Shown one piece after another: positions 54,380 to 64,000 of a DNA stretch of 64,000 nt. Numbering within the stretch: the stretch's first letter is position 1; every line of letters begins with the position of its first letter. The position numbers were made by a program, and so were the translations under genes. The notes beneath the pieces were generated by a model. It was not told the origin of the DNA, made no database searches, and was given only the letters and a program-made list of their open reading frames with translations. Source of the DNA: Wolfiporia cocos (lineage: Eukaryota; Basidiomycota; Agaricomycetes; Polyporales; Phaeolaceae); contig JACCLO010000009.1 of the NCBI GenBank assembly GCA_029448655.1, positions 2,914,001-2,978,000 on the forward strand. Reading direction: 5' to 3'.

Positions 54380-55330
54380 GACGGTACGCCTGACACAGTT
54401 TTGTGTCAGATCTACTCGAGTTCATCGCTCTGGAAAGTATGTGACTCACTCAAAAAAAAATGCGCACATATGTTGGAAGTCAATGTGCTCAGCGTGCAAT
54501 GGTGTGATCGGAGTTGCGCATTGATCGGAGTCAATAGTGTGCCAAGGTGGGCATGGCGGGAGTTGGGGGACTGAATTCTTGACGTTCCGTGCATTTTGGA
54601 GGGGGAGTGGGTGAGGTGACCGTGAAGTTGAGCATGCCCCCTGCAGAAGTGCAAGCACATGCCCAAACATGCCTCGCCAAGCAGGTGGCGAAGCAGATAA
54701 AGAAGAAGCGTCATCTTGGGGCACATTCAAGAATGGGGGATGTACACACCTCTGCAGTCTGTATCTACAGATGGAAATTATCAGAGACAAGCGCTGGGCA
54801 TGCATATACTCACTGAACCTTGTTTCCTTTGCCGTGATCTGCATGAAGAAACCAGTCTCATCTATGATCACCTTACCAGAGCTGCATAGACCTTGGGAGA
54901 TGGTGGAAGTATGAGATAGAGATAAGAAAAATAGACAGATGACTCAAGACAGGAGTGCTTGTACTATGACACAATTGAGTGACCAACTCACATGAGTGCT
55001 TGGACTTGCTGCTTGCAATGAGGTCGAAGTCCAAATTGCTGCCCACAAGACACTTTTTGACTTGATGTTGACTTGCAGTTTTGCAACTGGACGTCTGCTC
55101 GAAATTCTCAGATGCAACTTCTATTAGTCGAGTATATTTTTAATATATTAACTAGTATGTATGGGTATGACAAAAGTCTTGGCATCGGTGATCTGACCGC
55201 CCAGACTCTTGGCATTTAGCTTTCGGTAGCTCTGGTATAAATGGTTATCTCAATATATTTTTTGATACTCACTAGTATTTACTGATACACATGAATACAT
55301 CTGTACAAGATTCTGGTAGCCTTCAATACA
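54380..55330. mobile_element. Related copy of the CCCCAGTG-family transposon body
   Basis: Shares with 41390-42900 the blocks TCGCTCTGGAAAGTATG.., CTTACCAGAGCTGCA, GATAAGAAAAATAGAC, GGACTTGCTGCTTGC and CAAAAGTCTTGGCATCGGT in the same order, but the MFS segment is replaced by other sequence (about 54480-54800). Termini not found. Confidence 0.55.
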
Positions 55331-55579
55331 TGATCAACACACAGTAGATGTTGTATACATGAAAAGCTCTCCATGCCTCAATAGGATAAGTCGTGACTTT
55401 TGAGAAACCAACATTAATATAGCTATCACAAGCCAGTGCAAGAGCACAAGAAAGACCGAAATCAGTGCCCACGTACTTTTATGAGGCTGAGAGGGTGAGA
55501 ACTCACCTATCAATCAAGTCTACAAGCACCGGATCACCTTGAACTCCACTATGAGAAAATGTTTTCCATTGCGGCCCTG

Positions 55580-56214
55580 CATCACTTTGAGAAAGAATAC
55601 CACGCGAACGTTGCGACTGAAGGGGATGTGCGCTGGCGTTTCGGAGTATATCGTTGTCCCCTTGTATTGTAGAGTGGGAGATTACCCCTGATTGTCTGTA
55701 GAATGCCAGATGTCATTGAATATTGCATAGAGGGTGTTATTAAAATGCAAAAAACACGCACCCGGCTAAATGTAGCAAGCCAATGCACTCGCAAAGATAC
55801 AATTCCATCCAGGTTCTCAGATGACATAAGGCAGGACAGATCGAGGGGTTCCGGGAATAGGGATTCAATTGTACTACTGACTCTCTGCCAGTATGCGCGA
55901 TTGACAAATCCTGGACCAGCTTCAATCCAGCATGATGCAACTGGAGTCCCTGATAACAGTGTTCACTGACAAGCCAAAGAGAGATAGCAGCTGTGTGTAG
56001 AGATTTGACCGACAATCTCCAGCACAAGGGGGGGCGTATTGGAGGGAGCTTCGATGCTTAAATGCCGAGGGATTTGTAGCTCGACAGCACAAATCCAGAC
56101 TCCCTCGGCCATATGTACACAGCACAAGGGAAAGCCACTAGCCCCGGCTACTATAGGATAGAGTGTGAACCCATGGACATAGTCCAGCAGTTCTTGGCGG
56201 CTGTTAGAAGGCAT
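55580..56214 (-). pseudogene. Unrecognised open frames, possible broken host gene
   Basis: Minus strand from ATG 56212-56214: MPSNSRQELLDYVHGFTLYP, then YPIVAGASG, to a TGA near 55963. The same phase continues GTPVASCWIEAGPGFVNRAY, then LFPEPLDLSCLMSSENLDG, to about 55600. The long protein-like run across one stop suggests either a small intron at the stop or a decayed gene. No family recognised. Confidence 0.3.
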
Positions 56215-57487
56215 TATGATAGAGAAATAACACAGTCGAGAGTCGTCCCAACGCTATCGCTTCAGGGCAGAGGCTGGACTACACATGCCAGCCTCCATTA
56301 TGTCACTCTTTCCATCAGTCCCAGTCAGGACAGGATACCACAGCTTACACCGGTGCTGATTCTTTTCTTTTCTTTCAGCCTCTTACAGTATAGTGAGTGC
56401 AGTGCGGAGGTAAGGCCAAAAGCACAACCGACGTGGCGTGCCAGGGAGCGGAGCAGATAGCCTCGCAGTGACTGTGGCATTGAATGTGGCGCGTGTGGCA
56501 GACTCGAGACATGCCAAAATAGGCACTCTAGCGCCCGCCCGAGCGAGCGGGCGTGCGCATGGGCGCTGATCTGGCTCAAATCGGGTTTATTAGGGTTTAC
56601 TGCCAAGGTGATAAACCAAGTCAGAAATGCCAACTTTTCACTGGGGCTGAACCATCGCCGGACCGGACCGCGCATTATCTGGGCGCCAATCCGTGGGAAT
56701 AAGCCGATGAGTAGCCGTAGCTGCCGAGCCACTATTATGGCATCCCCGTATTGGCTTTACCGGCGCTCAATGTATATCATGTTATATGACAATTGACATT
56801 ATACGTAGAAGCATTGTCGACATCCGGTGCCGAGACCAGCTGAACGGTTCTGAAGCGATGTCACTTCCCGATCAGCAAGAGCCATCGGACATTATGCGCT
56901 GTGGTGGCTAATAGTAAGAAAAGAAGTCGTTAGTCTGTTGGTACTGTTTGTCTACCAAAGTCGACTCTGTATCATATAGCGTGTTCCTTCGCATCGCTGC
57001 GGCCGTCTTCATGATATTGAGTTGATTCGTTCCAGCACGCCCGCTCTATCGCATTTATGCTATCCGAAGTTGTCAGGGATCTGACTGCTGCCTGCATGCT
57101 GTTTCCCTTTCACGCAGATCTCCGAATCGGCGGTGTATATCATGGCTCGCCCGGGCCATACTTCAGCGCGTATAGCTTGCCCCGACGTACCATATGTATG
57201 TAAAATGATCGCGTTTTCACCATATTCTGTTTTGTTACCAATACTATGCATCCCTGATCATGATAGACTACAGTACGCGATATGAGAGCGCAGGTTCATG
57301 CACATGCCGCCCTCTCGTGACATTGTGACACAGCTCACCAGATGCTCGTGCACGCGTGACAAGCGCGTCGAAGCCCGTCACGGGCGTCACTCTGGCTACT
57401 GACTGGATCAAGCCGCTTTCGGAGACCGGCACATGCTGAAGCGCGATTAGGACTTTATACTTCACCTTACACTCACACACGACCGCC
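56215..57487. other. Intergenic region and presumed ATG18 promoter
   Basis: No coding chain recognised. A GC-rich inverted run (GCCCGCCCGAGCGAGCGGGCG-type) lies near 56535-56555. A TATA-like ACTTTATACTTC lies about 40 bp before the ATG18 start. Confidence 0.35.
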
Positions 57488-59197
57488 ATGGCTGAACGTG
57501 TTAATTCTAACATGCTCTTTGCCAACTTCAACCAGGACTTCACGTACGTCGTTCCGCCTTATCTTGTGCGCCTGCTCACGGCCGCAGATGCATATCCGTC
57601 GGCACGCGCAAAGGCTACAGCATCACTAACTGCGATCCGTTCGGCAAGGTGTATACGAAGAGTGCGTGGGTACTCCTATGAGCTGTGCATTCTTCCGGTG
57701 GATGAATGCTGAGCCTCGGCGGTATACTCAGACGATGGCGCACGCGGGATCGTGGAGATGCTGTTCTGCACATCGCTTATTGCGCTCGTCGGTGCTGCCG
57801 ACCAACCACAGTCGAGTCCTCGGAAGCTGCAGATTGTGAACACGAAGGTACGTACGCTGTTACGCTAATGTTTTGATATGCCATTGGCATGCCCTACCGA
57901 GCATTGCAAACTCGCACCCTTCCTTGAACTCATTCAGGGACATTGTCTGATGCATGCATACGCAGCGACAATCCATGATCTGCGAGCTCCTTTTTCCATC
58001 GTCCATTCTTGCGGTCAAGATGAACCGCAAGACTCTTGTCATCGTGCTCGAGGTGGAAATCTATATCTATGACATCTCGAACATGCGGCTGCTACACGTC
58101 ATCGAGACAACACCAAATCCAGACGGTGGGCGCCACTACCCTCAGAGTACATAGAAACTGACGAGCCTCCAGCAATCGTCGCACTCTCTCCTTCCTCCGA
58201 CAACTCCTACCTCGCATATCCCTCCCCCGTGCCATCACCCACCTCCCCATTAACCCAAACCGCCCAGCCGTCTGCACCGCCGCCAACATCGCAGCAAACG
58301 GGCGACGTGCTCATCTTCTCGACGCGCTCGCTTTCGGTCGCGAACGTTATCCAGGCGCACAAGTCGCCGATCTCCTTCCTCGCCATCAACGCGACTGGCA
58401 CGCTGCTCGCGACCGCGTCCGACAAGGGCACCGTGATCCGCGTGTGGAGTATTCCTAGTGCGGAGAAGCTGTACCAGTTCCGCCGCGGCACGCGCGAGGC
58501 GCGGATACACTCGATCAACTTCAATCTCATGTCGACGCTGCTTGCGGTGAGCTCGGCGCACGACACCGTGCACATATTCAAGCTCGGGCAGCAGAAGGGC
58601 TCGACCTCCAAGACTCCCTCGAGCCCGTCTGAGTCGGTGGATAGCCGGGAGGGCGCGAGTGGCCTCGATGGCGGGTATGATGCGTATGTGGACAAGAAGC
58701 GGAACGGCAGTGTGTCGTGAGTGTTTCCCACCGTCTGGGTCTCATGGCCCAGGGTGTGCTGCTGACGAGCGATTCATACACAGCTCGAGTTTGCGACGGA
58801 GGTCGGCCCATCTCACGAAGAATATCACCTCATCGGTAGGAGGTTACCTTCCCAACACGCTGACAGAGATGTGGGAGCCGTCGCGTGATTTTGCCTTCCT
58901 GCGACTGCCCACGAGCGGCGCTCGATGTATTGTTGCATTGAGCGGGTGAGTTGTTTGCTCGCATTCTATATATCCCAGGTGATGTAAGGTGACTTCGACA
59001 GGACGATGCCCCAAGTGATGGTCATTTCATCGGAGGGCTACTTCTATTCATATAGTATTGATCTGGAGAATGGTGGGGAGTGTTCATTGATGAAGCAATA
59101 CAAGTACGTCGTGAGAAATCAACTGAGCTGCATACGAATGCTGAAGGCGCTTGATCTTATCAGCTTGCTCGACGCGAGTGACGAGGCCAGCGAGTGA
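57488..59197 (+). CDS. ATG18: Autophagy PROPPIN Atg18, eight exons, 415 aa
   Basis: WD40-repeat beta-propeller that binds PI3P/PI(3,5)P2 and acts with Atg2 at the phagophore edge and vacuole. Exons 57488-57543, 57588-57661, 57732-57847, 57966-58125, 58173-58716, 58784-58945, 59002-59103, 59164-59197 join in frame (1248 nt with TGA), all GT-AG introns of 44-118 bp. Landmarks: [50 protein letters not shown], the lipid-binding FRRG motif (in [14 protein letters not shown]), [12 protein letters not shown]. The usual Pro/Ser-rich loop ([20 protein letters not shown]) sits between blades. Length fits the family (about 400-500 aa). The start is the first ATG in frame and matches family N-termini. 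Confidence 0.95.
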
Positions 59198-59955
59198 ACG
59201 GTGCGATGCTTGAGGGCGCGGTCGGTTGCTTCCAATGCGTCGTCATGGTAGTACAACGGAGCATATTCGTTTACTGCTGCTGCTCCCGACGCTTCGTGCA
59301 CACTGGTTCTACACCGTGCGCACAATCAGCTTGTTGCCATTTTTTCCATCTGGCTCGTGCCTAAATGTAGGCATCCACTTTTCTGTACGATGTTAGGCTC
59401 CCAAGGGTGCCTTGTACGAGTGACTCCTATTAGGTTACTTAGACTCTCCAGCGCCTCTACGTTCTGCGTTATCCTTATACTACGTCCGTTCGATAGTACT
59501 TATACGCTTTCTGCTGAGGACATTAGTATGTGATAGGACGGCGCTAATCGATGGGTATCTGATCATGCCGGGTTGTGGCGCGCAAAGTCGCCTGCTACAT
59601 CTACATCTTGACGGAATCTTACGCGTACATCTAGCATTCTCAGATCCAACGGCTGTACATCACTCTTGCAGGTGTGTAGCGCCGCATCAGTACATATCAC
59701 CTTTGTGCTACTAGTTTTGCTCGTCGTCCACCGACGAGACGCGCCGTGTGGGCGATCCTGATAATTCTGCTGCCGTTCTGATCAACTCTCTCTGTAGTTG
59801 TCTGGAGCGAGTATTCTTTGTAGGAAGTGTGCCTAGAAGGTTACCGCGTGGTACTGCGCCAGATCGCGTCGACCCGGACGTCTGTCCTAGACACTTTGAC
59901 CGACGGGGTACGTCCCATTCCGCCAAGCGATTTTGTCGCTCACACCGTTGTTAGG
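59198..59955. other. Intergenic region between ATG18 and the SET gene
   Basis: ATG18 3' region and presumed promoter of the next gene; an in-frame extension upstream of 59956 exists to 59827 without ATG. Nothing else seen. Confidence 0.35.
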
Positions 59956-62716
59956 ATGAGTTCCGACGAAGGCGAGGATCTGCTCCCCACCCAGCAGCTC
60001 CACGCGAAACGCCCGCAGGACGAGTTGGACGACGAGGACAGCCACCATGAACGACACTTGTTGAGACAGCTGGAAGAGATCCGCGATGATCGTCAAAAAG
60101 TCACCACTGCGTATCGGACCGCCTGGACAAATTTCTACGCTTGGGAAGCTGAGGCGTGCAACTCCACTCTTGCCAGTCTCGCCGCACCGCTGGAGCACAG
60201 CAGATCTGGACGCTCTCTTGCTGAGCTGTTTGATGCCAACGATAGTGATGAGGACCAAATCGTCGATGACTCCTCTCTGGCGGCGACCTTTACGACAGTG
60301 GATTTTGATACTGACGGTACTATCACTTCTAGCTGCGAGCGGATTATCATACCGGAAGTTACGCCGCATCCAAAGTACGAGTCGTGCACTCCCGCAACGA
60401 AGGTTGTCCGAGTCAGCAAGAGTGAATCTTGTCCCTTCGTTCCGTATGCTGGAGAGCCTGGATTCAGTGCGCAAGACTATATACAGACATTTAGCTCCAC
60501 GGACTGGCAGCATAGATGGCACGATCCCGATAGTAAGTTCGGTTCCATGAATTTGAGAATGAGATGTTGGTCAAACCCAGACTACCACTCAAGTCATCTA
60601 CATTGCCTTGGAGGCTGTAAAATTACTCGGTGAAATGCCCATCAAGAGTATTGATTCATGGGGAATCCTGCCAACGCTCCTTGATAACAATAGACAAATA
60701 GGGATTGCTAGGAAATTAAAATGGCAGTGAGTTGTTTCGTAATAGCTTGCATTTGGTTAAACTGAGCTACACCACATGATACTAGCTATGGAGAACTCTG
60801 GAGAACTGCTGCATTGAAGGATATCGATTATGACAACTTGGTGAACAGACTCAACAACACTGAAGAATGTTTCAACCTGTTGAAGGAGAATGAGAAGTAT
60901 ACTTTGTTCTGTCCAAGGCTTAGCTGTATTGAGGGATCTTGTCTGACTCACTGTAAGTACCATTATGATACTATGGTGTCAAGGGCTGATAGTATGGTAA
61001 CCATGACTAGTGGATCTGCCTATCATTAAACGCAAGGAGAGAAAGCCACACAAACAAACTGGGGATCTTGAGCAGAAAGACACATGTGGACCACAATGCT
61101 TTTCAGCCATACTGGATGGACTAGTCAGTGGGTTTCAATTTTGTCTGCCAACACTTGGCTTATGTTCCTGGCAGAATAAGCATGATATGCTCAATCCTGT
61201 TGATGCTCAGCTTGTACATGACTTATGGAGTCTGTTTCCTGATGAGTCACCTTGTGATATTGCCATTATGGCTAGATTGCCCTGTTATCAGGTTGCTGTG
61301 CTAATCTAACCATTCATTCCAACTGGAACTGACCAACTCCATCAGGTGCAATATCAGAGGACATTGAAGTTCTCTGATCATGATATATCACCAAAGCCAA
61401 ATCACAACTTCAAACTGCCATCTGGGTTCAAATTTGGTAGGATGAGCACCAGAATCTTCTGCTGAAGTCCAGTTGACAATTTGAGCTGCTGTAGTGGATG
61501 ATTCACCTGAAGTTTATTTATCAGCTGCACCGTAGGTCAATCTACTCACATGATGTCTTTGTGCTGACTTGTGCTAACTCTCTCAGGCTTAGCCCCTGTT
61601 CTCATTTTGGATCATGTGAGAGCAGGGGTTGTGAATGTTTCCACAATCATGTTCACTGTCAGAGAAACTGTCAATGTGATTTGCAATGTGAGCAGAACAT
61701 ATTTGGTGGTGATGATTCAGTTTTAAGTAAATCAACATAGGCCCATTAAGACACCAAGGGTGCAGATGTCTTAAAGGCTGCAGAAAGTCTTGCAAGTGTC
61801 GTATGGCCTCAAGGGAATGTGATCCAGAGATTTGTAAATCCAGGTTGTCAGGAACAATGTCTGTGTGGCATTGACCAACTAATTTCTTGTGGCACTGACT
61901 CACAGATGTTGATTCTATACAGATGTATGCAATTGTCTTCATTTGGGATGCTGAGCTGATATGTCAATTGTTTTAGCAGCCAAAAGACCACACTATTGTG
62001 TGAATATGCAGATTCAGACTGAAGCACCTGCAGTATGTGATAGTATATATTATTGTCCCATATATTCGAAATTTACCTAATTTATAGGCTATGGAGGTCA
62101 AAAGTGGATCATATGGACTTGGTACCTTTACTCAAGAGATCATAAGTGAATACAAGTATGTGGGAGGTATGCTCAAGTCAACTGTTCTCTTTTGATAGCT
62201 TGGTACTCATGATAGTGCAGAATATGTGGCAGAAATAGCCTTTAAAGACAGACAAGAATCTCCGTAAGAGAATTCTAAAGCACATCAGCCCCCACCGTTG
62301 ACACAGAATATCAGAATCATCGATGAGCACCGCCACTTAAACTATAATTTCAATTTGGATGAGCATCAGGTTTTGAATGCTGCCTACGTTGGCAATGAAA
62401 CCCGGTATCTCAATCACCAACGCGGGACCCGGGCCAACATCTTTGCGGAGGGTAGGCAAACAACTTTGACCTCCTTGTAATTGCTCATAGTTGTCTTTCT
62501 AAGTGAAAAGGGTGAATGGTGATCATCGCATCGGATATTATGCCAATGCCAGTAAGATCATCACTCAAGCCACTATCACCATGCGTACGCTGATGATCAT
62601 TCTCAGATAAGATCATGGAAGGCAAGGAACTATATCTTGATTACGGCGAGGAGTATTGGGCCGATCAGAAAGCCAATGCTGACAACGACGAGCCACAAAA
62701 TGAGCGGCAGGAATAG
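59956..62716 (+). CDS. EZH2-like (KMT6) histone methyltransferase, CXC-SET; frame doubtful in two places
   Basis: Probable H3K27 methyltransferase of the E(z) family. Acidic N-terminus (MSSDEGEDLLPTQQLHAKRP, ELDDEDSHHERHLLRQLEEI). Exons resolved in frame: 59956-60532, 60594-60726, 60786-60952, 61011-61291, 61346-61436, 61495-61531, 61587-61705, 61759-61843. They encode the pre-CXC part (TCGPQCF) and a Cys-rich CXC domain (PCSHFGSCESRGCECF.., GCRCLKGCRKSCKCR.., ASRECDPEIC). The SET domain follows: CVNMQIQ, GSYGLGTFTQEIISEY, HLNYNFNLDE, GNETRYLNH, ANIFAE, VNGDHRIGYYA, LYLDYGEEYW (exons about 61979-62032, 62088-62166, 62199-62263, 62315-62451, 62504-62551, 62607-62716). NHS is NHQ here and ISEY carries extra residues before GE. 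I could not find in-frame joins across 61844-61978 or 62167-62198 (32 bp, too short for an intron), so it may be a decaying copy. Confidence 0.65.
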
Positions 62717-62871
62717 CTTGTCGGGAAATACGGACGGAACGATCGCTAGCGGCTCCAGCCTGCCTGAATCAACAGATTGTTCGTAGCCCTCTCGGCTGGC
62801 GGAGGGACTGTGCTGTCGCGCTCCCTATCTTTGTGTTAGTTCCGGCGTCCATGTAAGAGATGTGCGCCCAC

Positions 62872-64000
62872 TCACAGATAGAAGCTCTTGATGAGTGACT
62901 CAACCTCCTCCGCGGACATCTTGATGTCTGAATTCAGTCAGTTGAGCTTTGATCGGGGATCAATAAACTGATCACTAGACCAACATTTCTTCGGATCTGT
63001 GGCGACGGAGACACGTTAAGCAGCGACGTCTTGGCTGTGCATTGAATGGAACACTCACTCTTACTGAACTCCTTCCCGAGATTGCGCTGTATGAAGCGCT
63101 GCAACGACGGGACGACGAGCTTCACCGCCTCGTCCGCAACGGTCTCTCTTCCCTCTTCATCCTCGTGCAGCACGCGCGCGAGCGCATGCCGCTCGGTTAC
63201 TTCATCGAATAGGTCGAAAAAGCGCGTGAATTTTTCCTTCGTCGCACTCTTGCTCTTATCCTTGTCATCCGCGAGTGTCTGCAGCAACGGTGAGAAGTTT
63301 GAGTCGAAGTACGCCGCCTTCGCCGTGCGGAAATTTGACCGAAGGATGTCCTGCGCCGGCTTGGAGATCAGTGCGGATATCTCGGGAGACGTGGGTTTCA
63401 GGAGGAGGTGTGTCAGCAAGTACGAAATATTGTTCAGTAGGAAGATTGAGCCGAAGGCGGGGCGCTTGTTTGACCGCGACATGGCTTGCAATGTGTTCAC
63501 GATCATGTTCACCGCGTCGTCTGGAGCGAATAGTATTAAGCGCACGCGGGCACGGCCAATGTAGCATCGACTCACACGTAAAGTGTTCTAACAGAGTCTG
63601 GTCCTCGACCTCTGTTGTTCTGGCCCCCTTGCCGACTTGCGTTCCTTCACCCATCTTCCAGTTCCCATCGCCGAGCGACTGCAACACCATACAAACTGCA
63701 TCACGCACTTCAGGTATCCGCTCAATGTACTCGACCGTCTGCGTTCACGCTCGCTGAGCACGCGCGAAAGTCGGTGGTGGTGGAAACACTCACCGACAGG
63801 GTGATGTCGATCACGCCAGTGCTGAGCTCGCCTCGGCTGCTGCTCGCGGCCATCTTGATATCTGCGAGGAACTCGGGGAAGCTGCGCTGGCATGATGCGC
63901 GGATAGTGAGCACGCCCTCGCGGAGCTCGTTCTCCTTGCGGTTCGCTCGGCGGCACATGATATCCTCCCAGCGCGCCTGGTGCACGGCGAGACTCGAGAG
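62872..64000 (-). CDS. EXO70: Exocyst subunit Exo70, C-terminal half (5' end outside window)
   Basis: Component of the exocyst tethering complex that docks secretory vesicles at sites of polar growth. Minus-strand exons: at least 63794-64000, then 63576-63738, 63059-63520, a 12-nt microexon 62985-62996, and 62872-62927 (stop TGA 62872-62874). Landmarks: ELREGVLTIRASCQRSFPEF, MVLQSLGDGNWKMGEGTQ, AFGSIFLLNNISYLLTHL, LADDKDKSKSATKEKFTRFF, LQRFIQRNLGKEFSKNPKKY, and the C-terminal signature IKMSAEEVESLIKSFY. The microexon supplies the PKK part of the conserved FSKNPxKYIK string, which supports it. All introns are GT-AG, about 55-62 bp. Confidence 0.92.

Noticed and set aside
62620..62810. Minus-strand frame with a strongly hydrophobic C-terminal helix ending near 62625
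   Set aside because: It is antisense to the polar, acidic end of the SET gene, and antisense of such sequence is typically hydrophobic. No start codon or convincing splice link to EXO70.

Overview
The window reads as nuclear DNA of a filamentous basidiomycete (Agaricomycetes-like). The host genes have many short introns of about 45-70 bp, and the repeats are fungal chromodomain Ty3/Gypsy elements, nested solo LTRs, small TIR transposons and tRNA-derived SINEs. Recognisable host genes sit only at the two ends. On the left are the 3' part of a gene with a KPWE/PEX39-like motif (1-600) and a complete four-exon short-chain dehydrogenase (2219-3232, minus). On the right are an eight-exon ATG18 (57488-59197), an EZH2-like CXC-SET gene (59956-62716) and the 3' half of EXO70 (62872-64000, minus).

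The roughly 54 kb between them is a repeat graveyard. At least six LTR families (called A-F here) occur mostly as solo LTRs, many with exact 5-bp target duplications (TSDs), nested up to three deep. Examples are B>D>F at 10794-13025, and one A LTR holding three later solo LTRs at 6470-8697.

The centrepiece is a 10,003-bp Ty3/Gypsy chromovirus at 13584-23586 (sense strand minus). It has 699-bp LTRs differing at one base and the TSD ACGTG, and it landed inside an A-family LTR. Its order is LTR, self-primer PBS, about 1 kb leader, an extra 299-aa ORF, gag, pol (PR-RT-RNaseH-IN), GPY/F, chromodomain, dUTPase, PPT, LTR. The dUTPase has all five family motifs and ends 39 bp from the 3' LTR. One in-frame TAG separates pol from the chromodomain-dUTPase end.

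The PBS of this element is not tRNA-like. It is an 11-nt perfect complement of a sequence in its own LTR, about 35 nt downstream of a TATA box: the Tf1-type self-priming arrangement. Two short non-coding LTR elements of family A (44236-46102 and the one ending at 25833) show the same arrangement with different sequences, so LTR primer and PBS have changed together. In most LTR families a palindrome lies between or around TATA box and primer, and its arms covary between copies.

Other content: a pseudogenised transposase-like multi-copy gene (31217-36863) split by an 8-bp-TSD hAT-type MITE, a solo LTR and a CAAT-rich insert; two GC-rich MITE copies; a CCCCAGTG-ended transposon carrying an MFS transporter fragment; an inverted SINE pair; and fragments of a second, AT-rich Gypsy lineage (pol 49060-51359, gag 51950-53585). 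No rRNA gene, standard tRNA gene or CRISPR array was seen.
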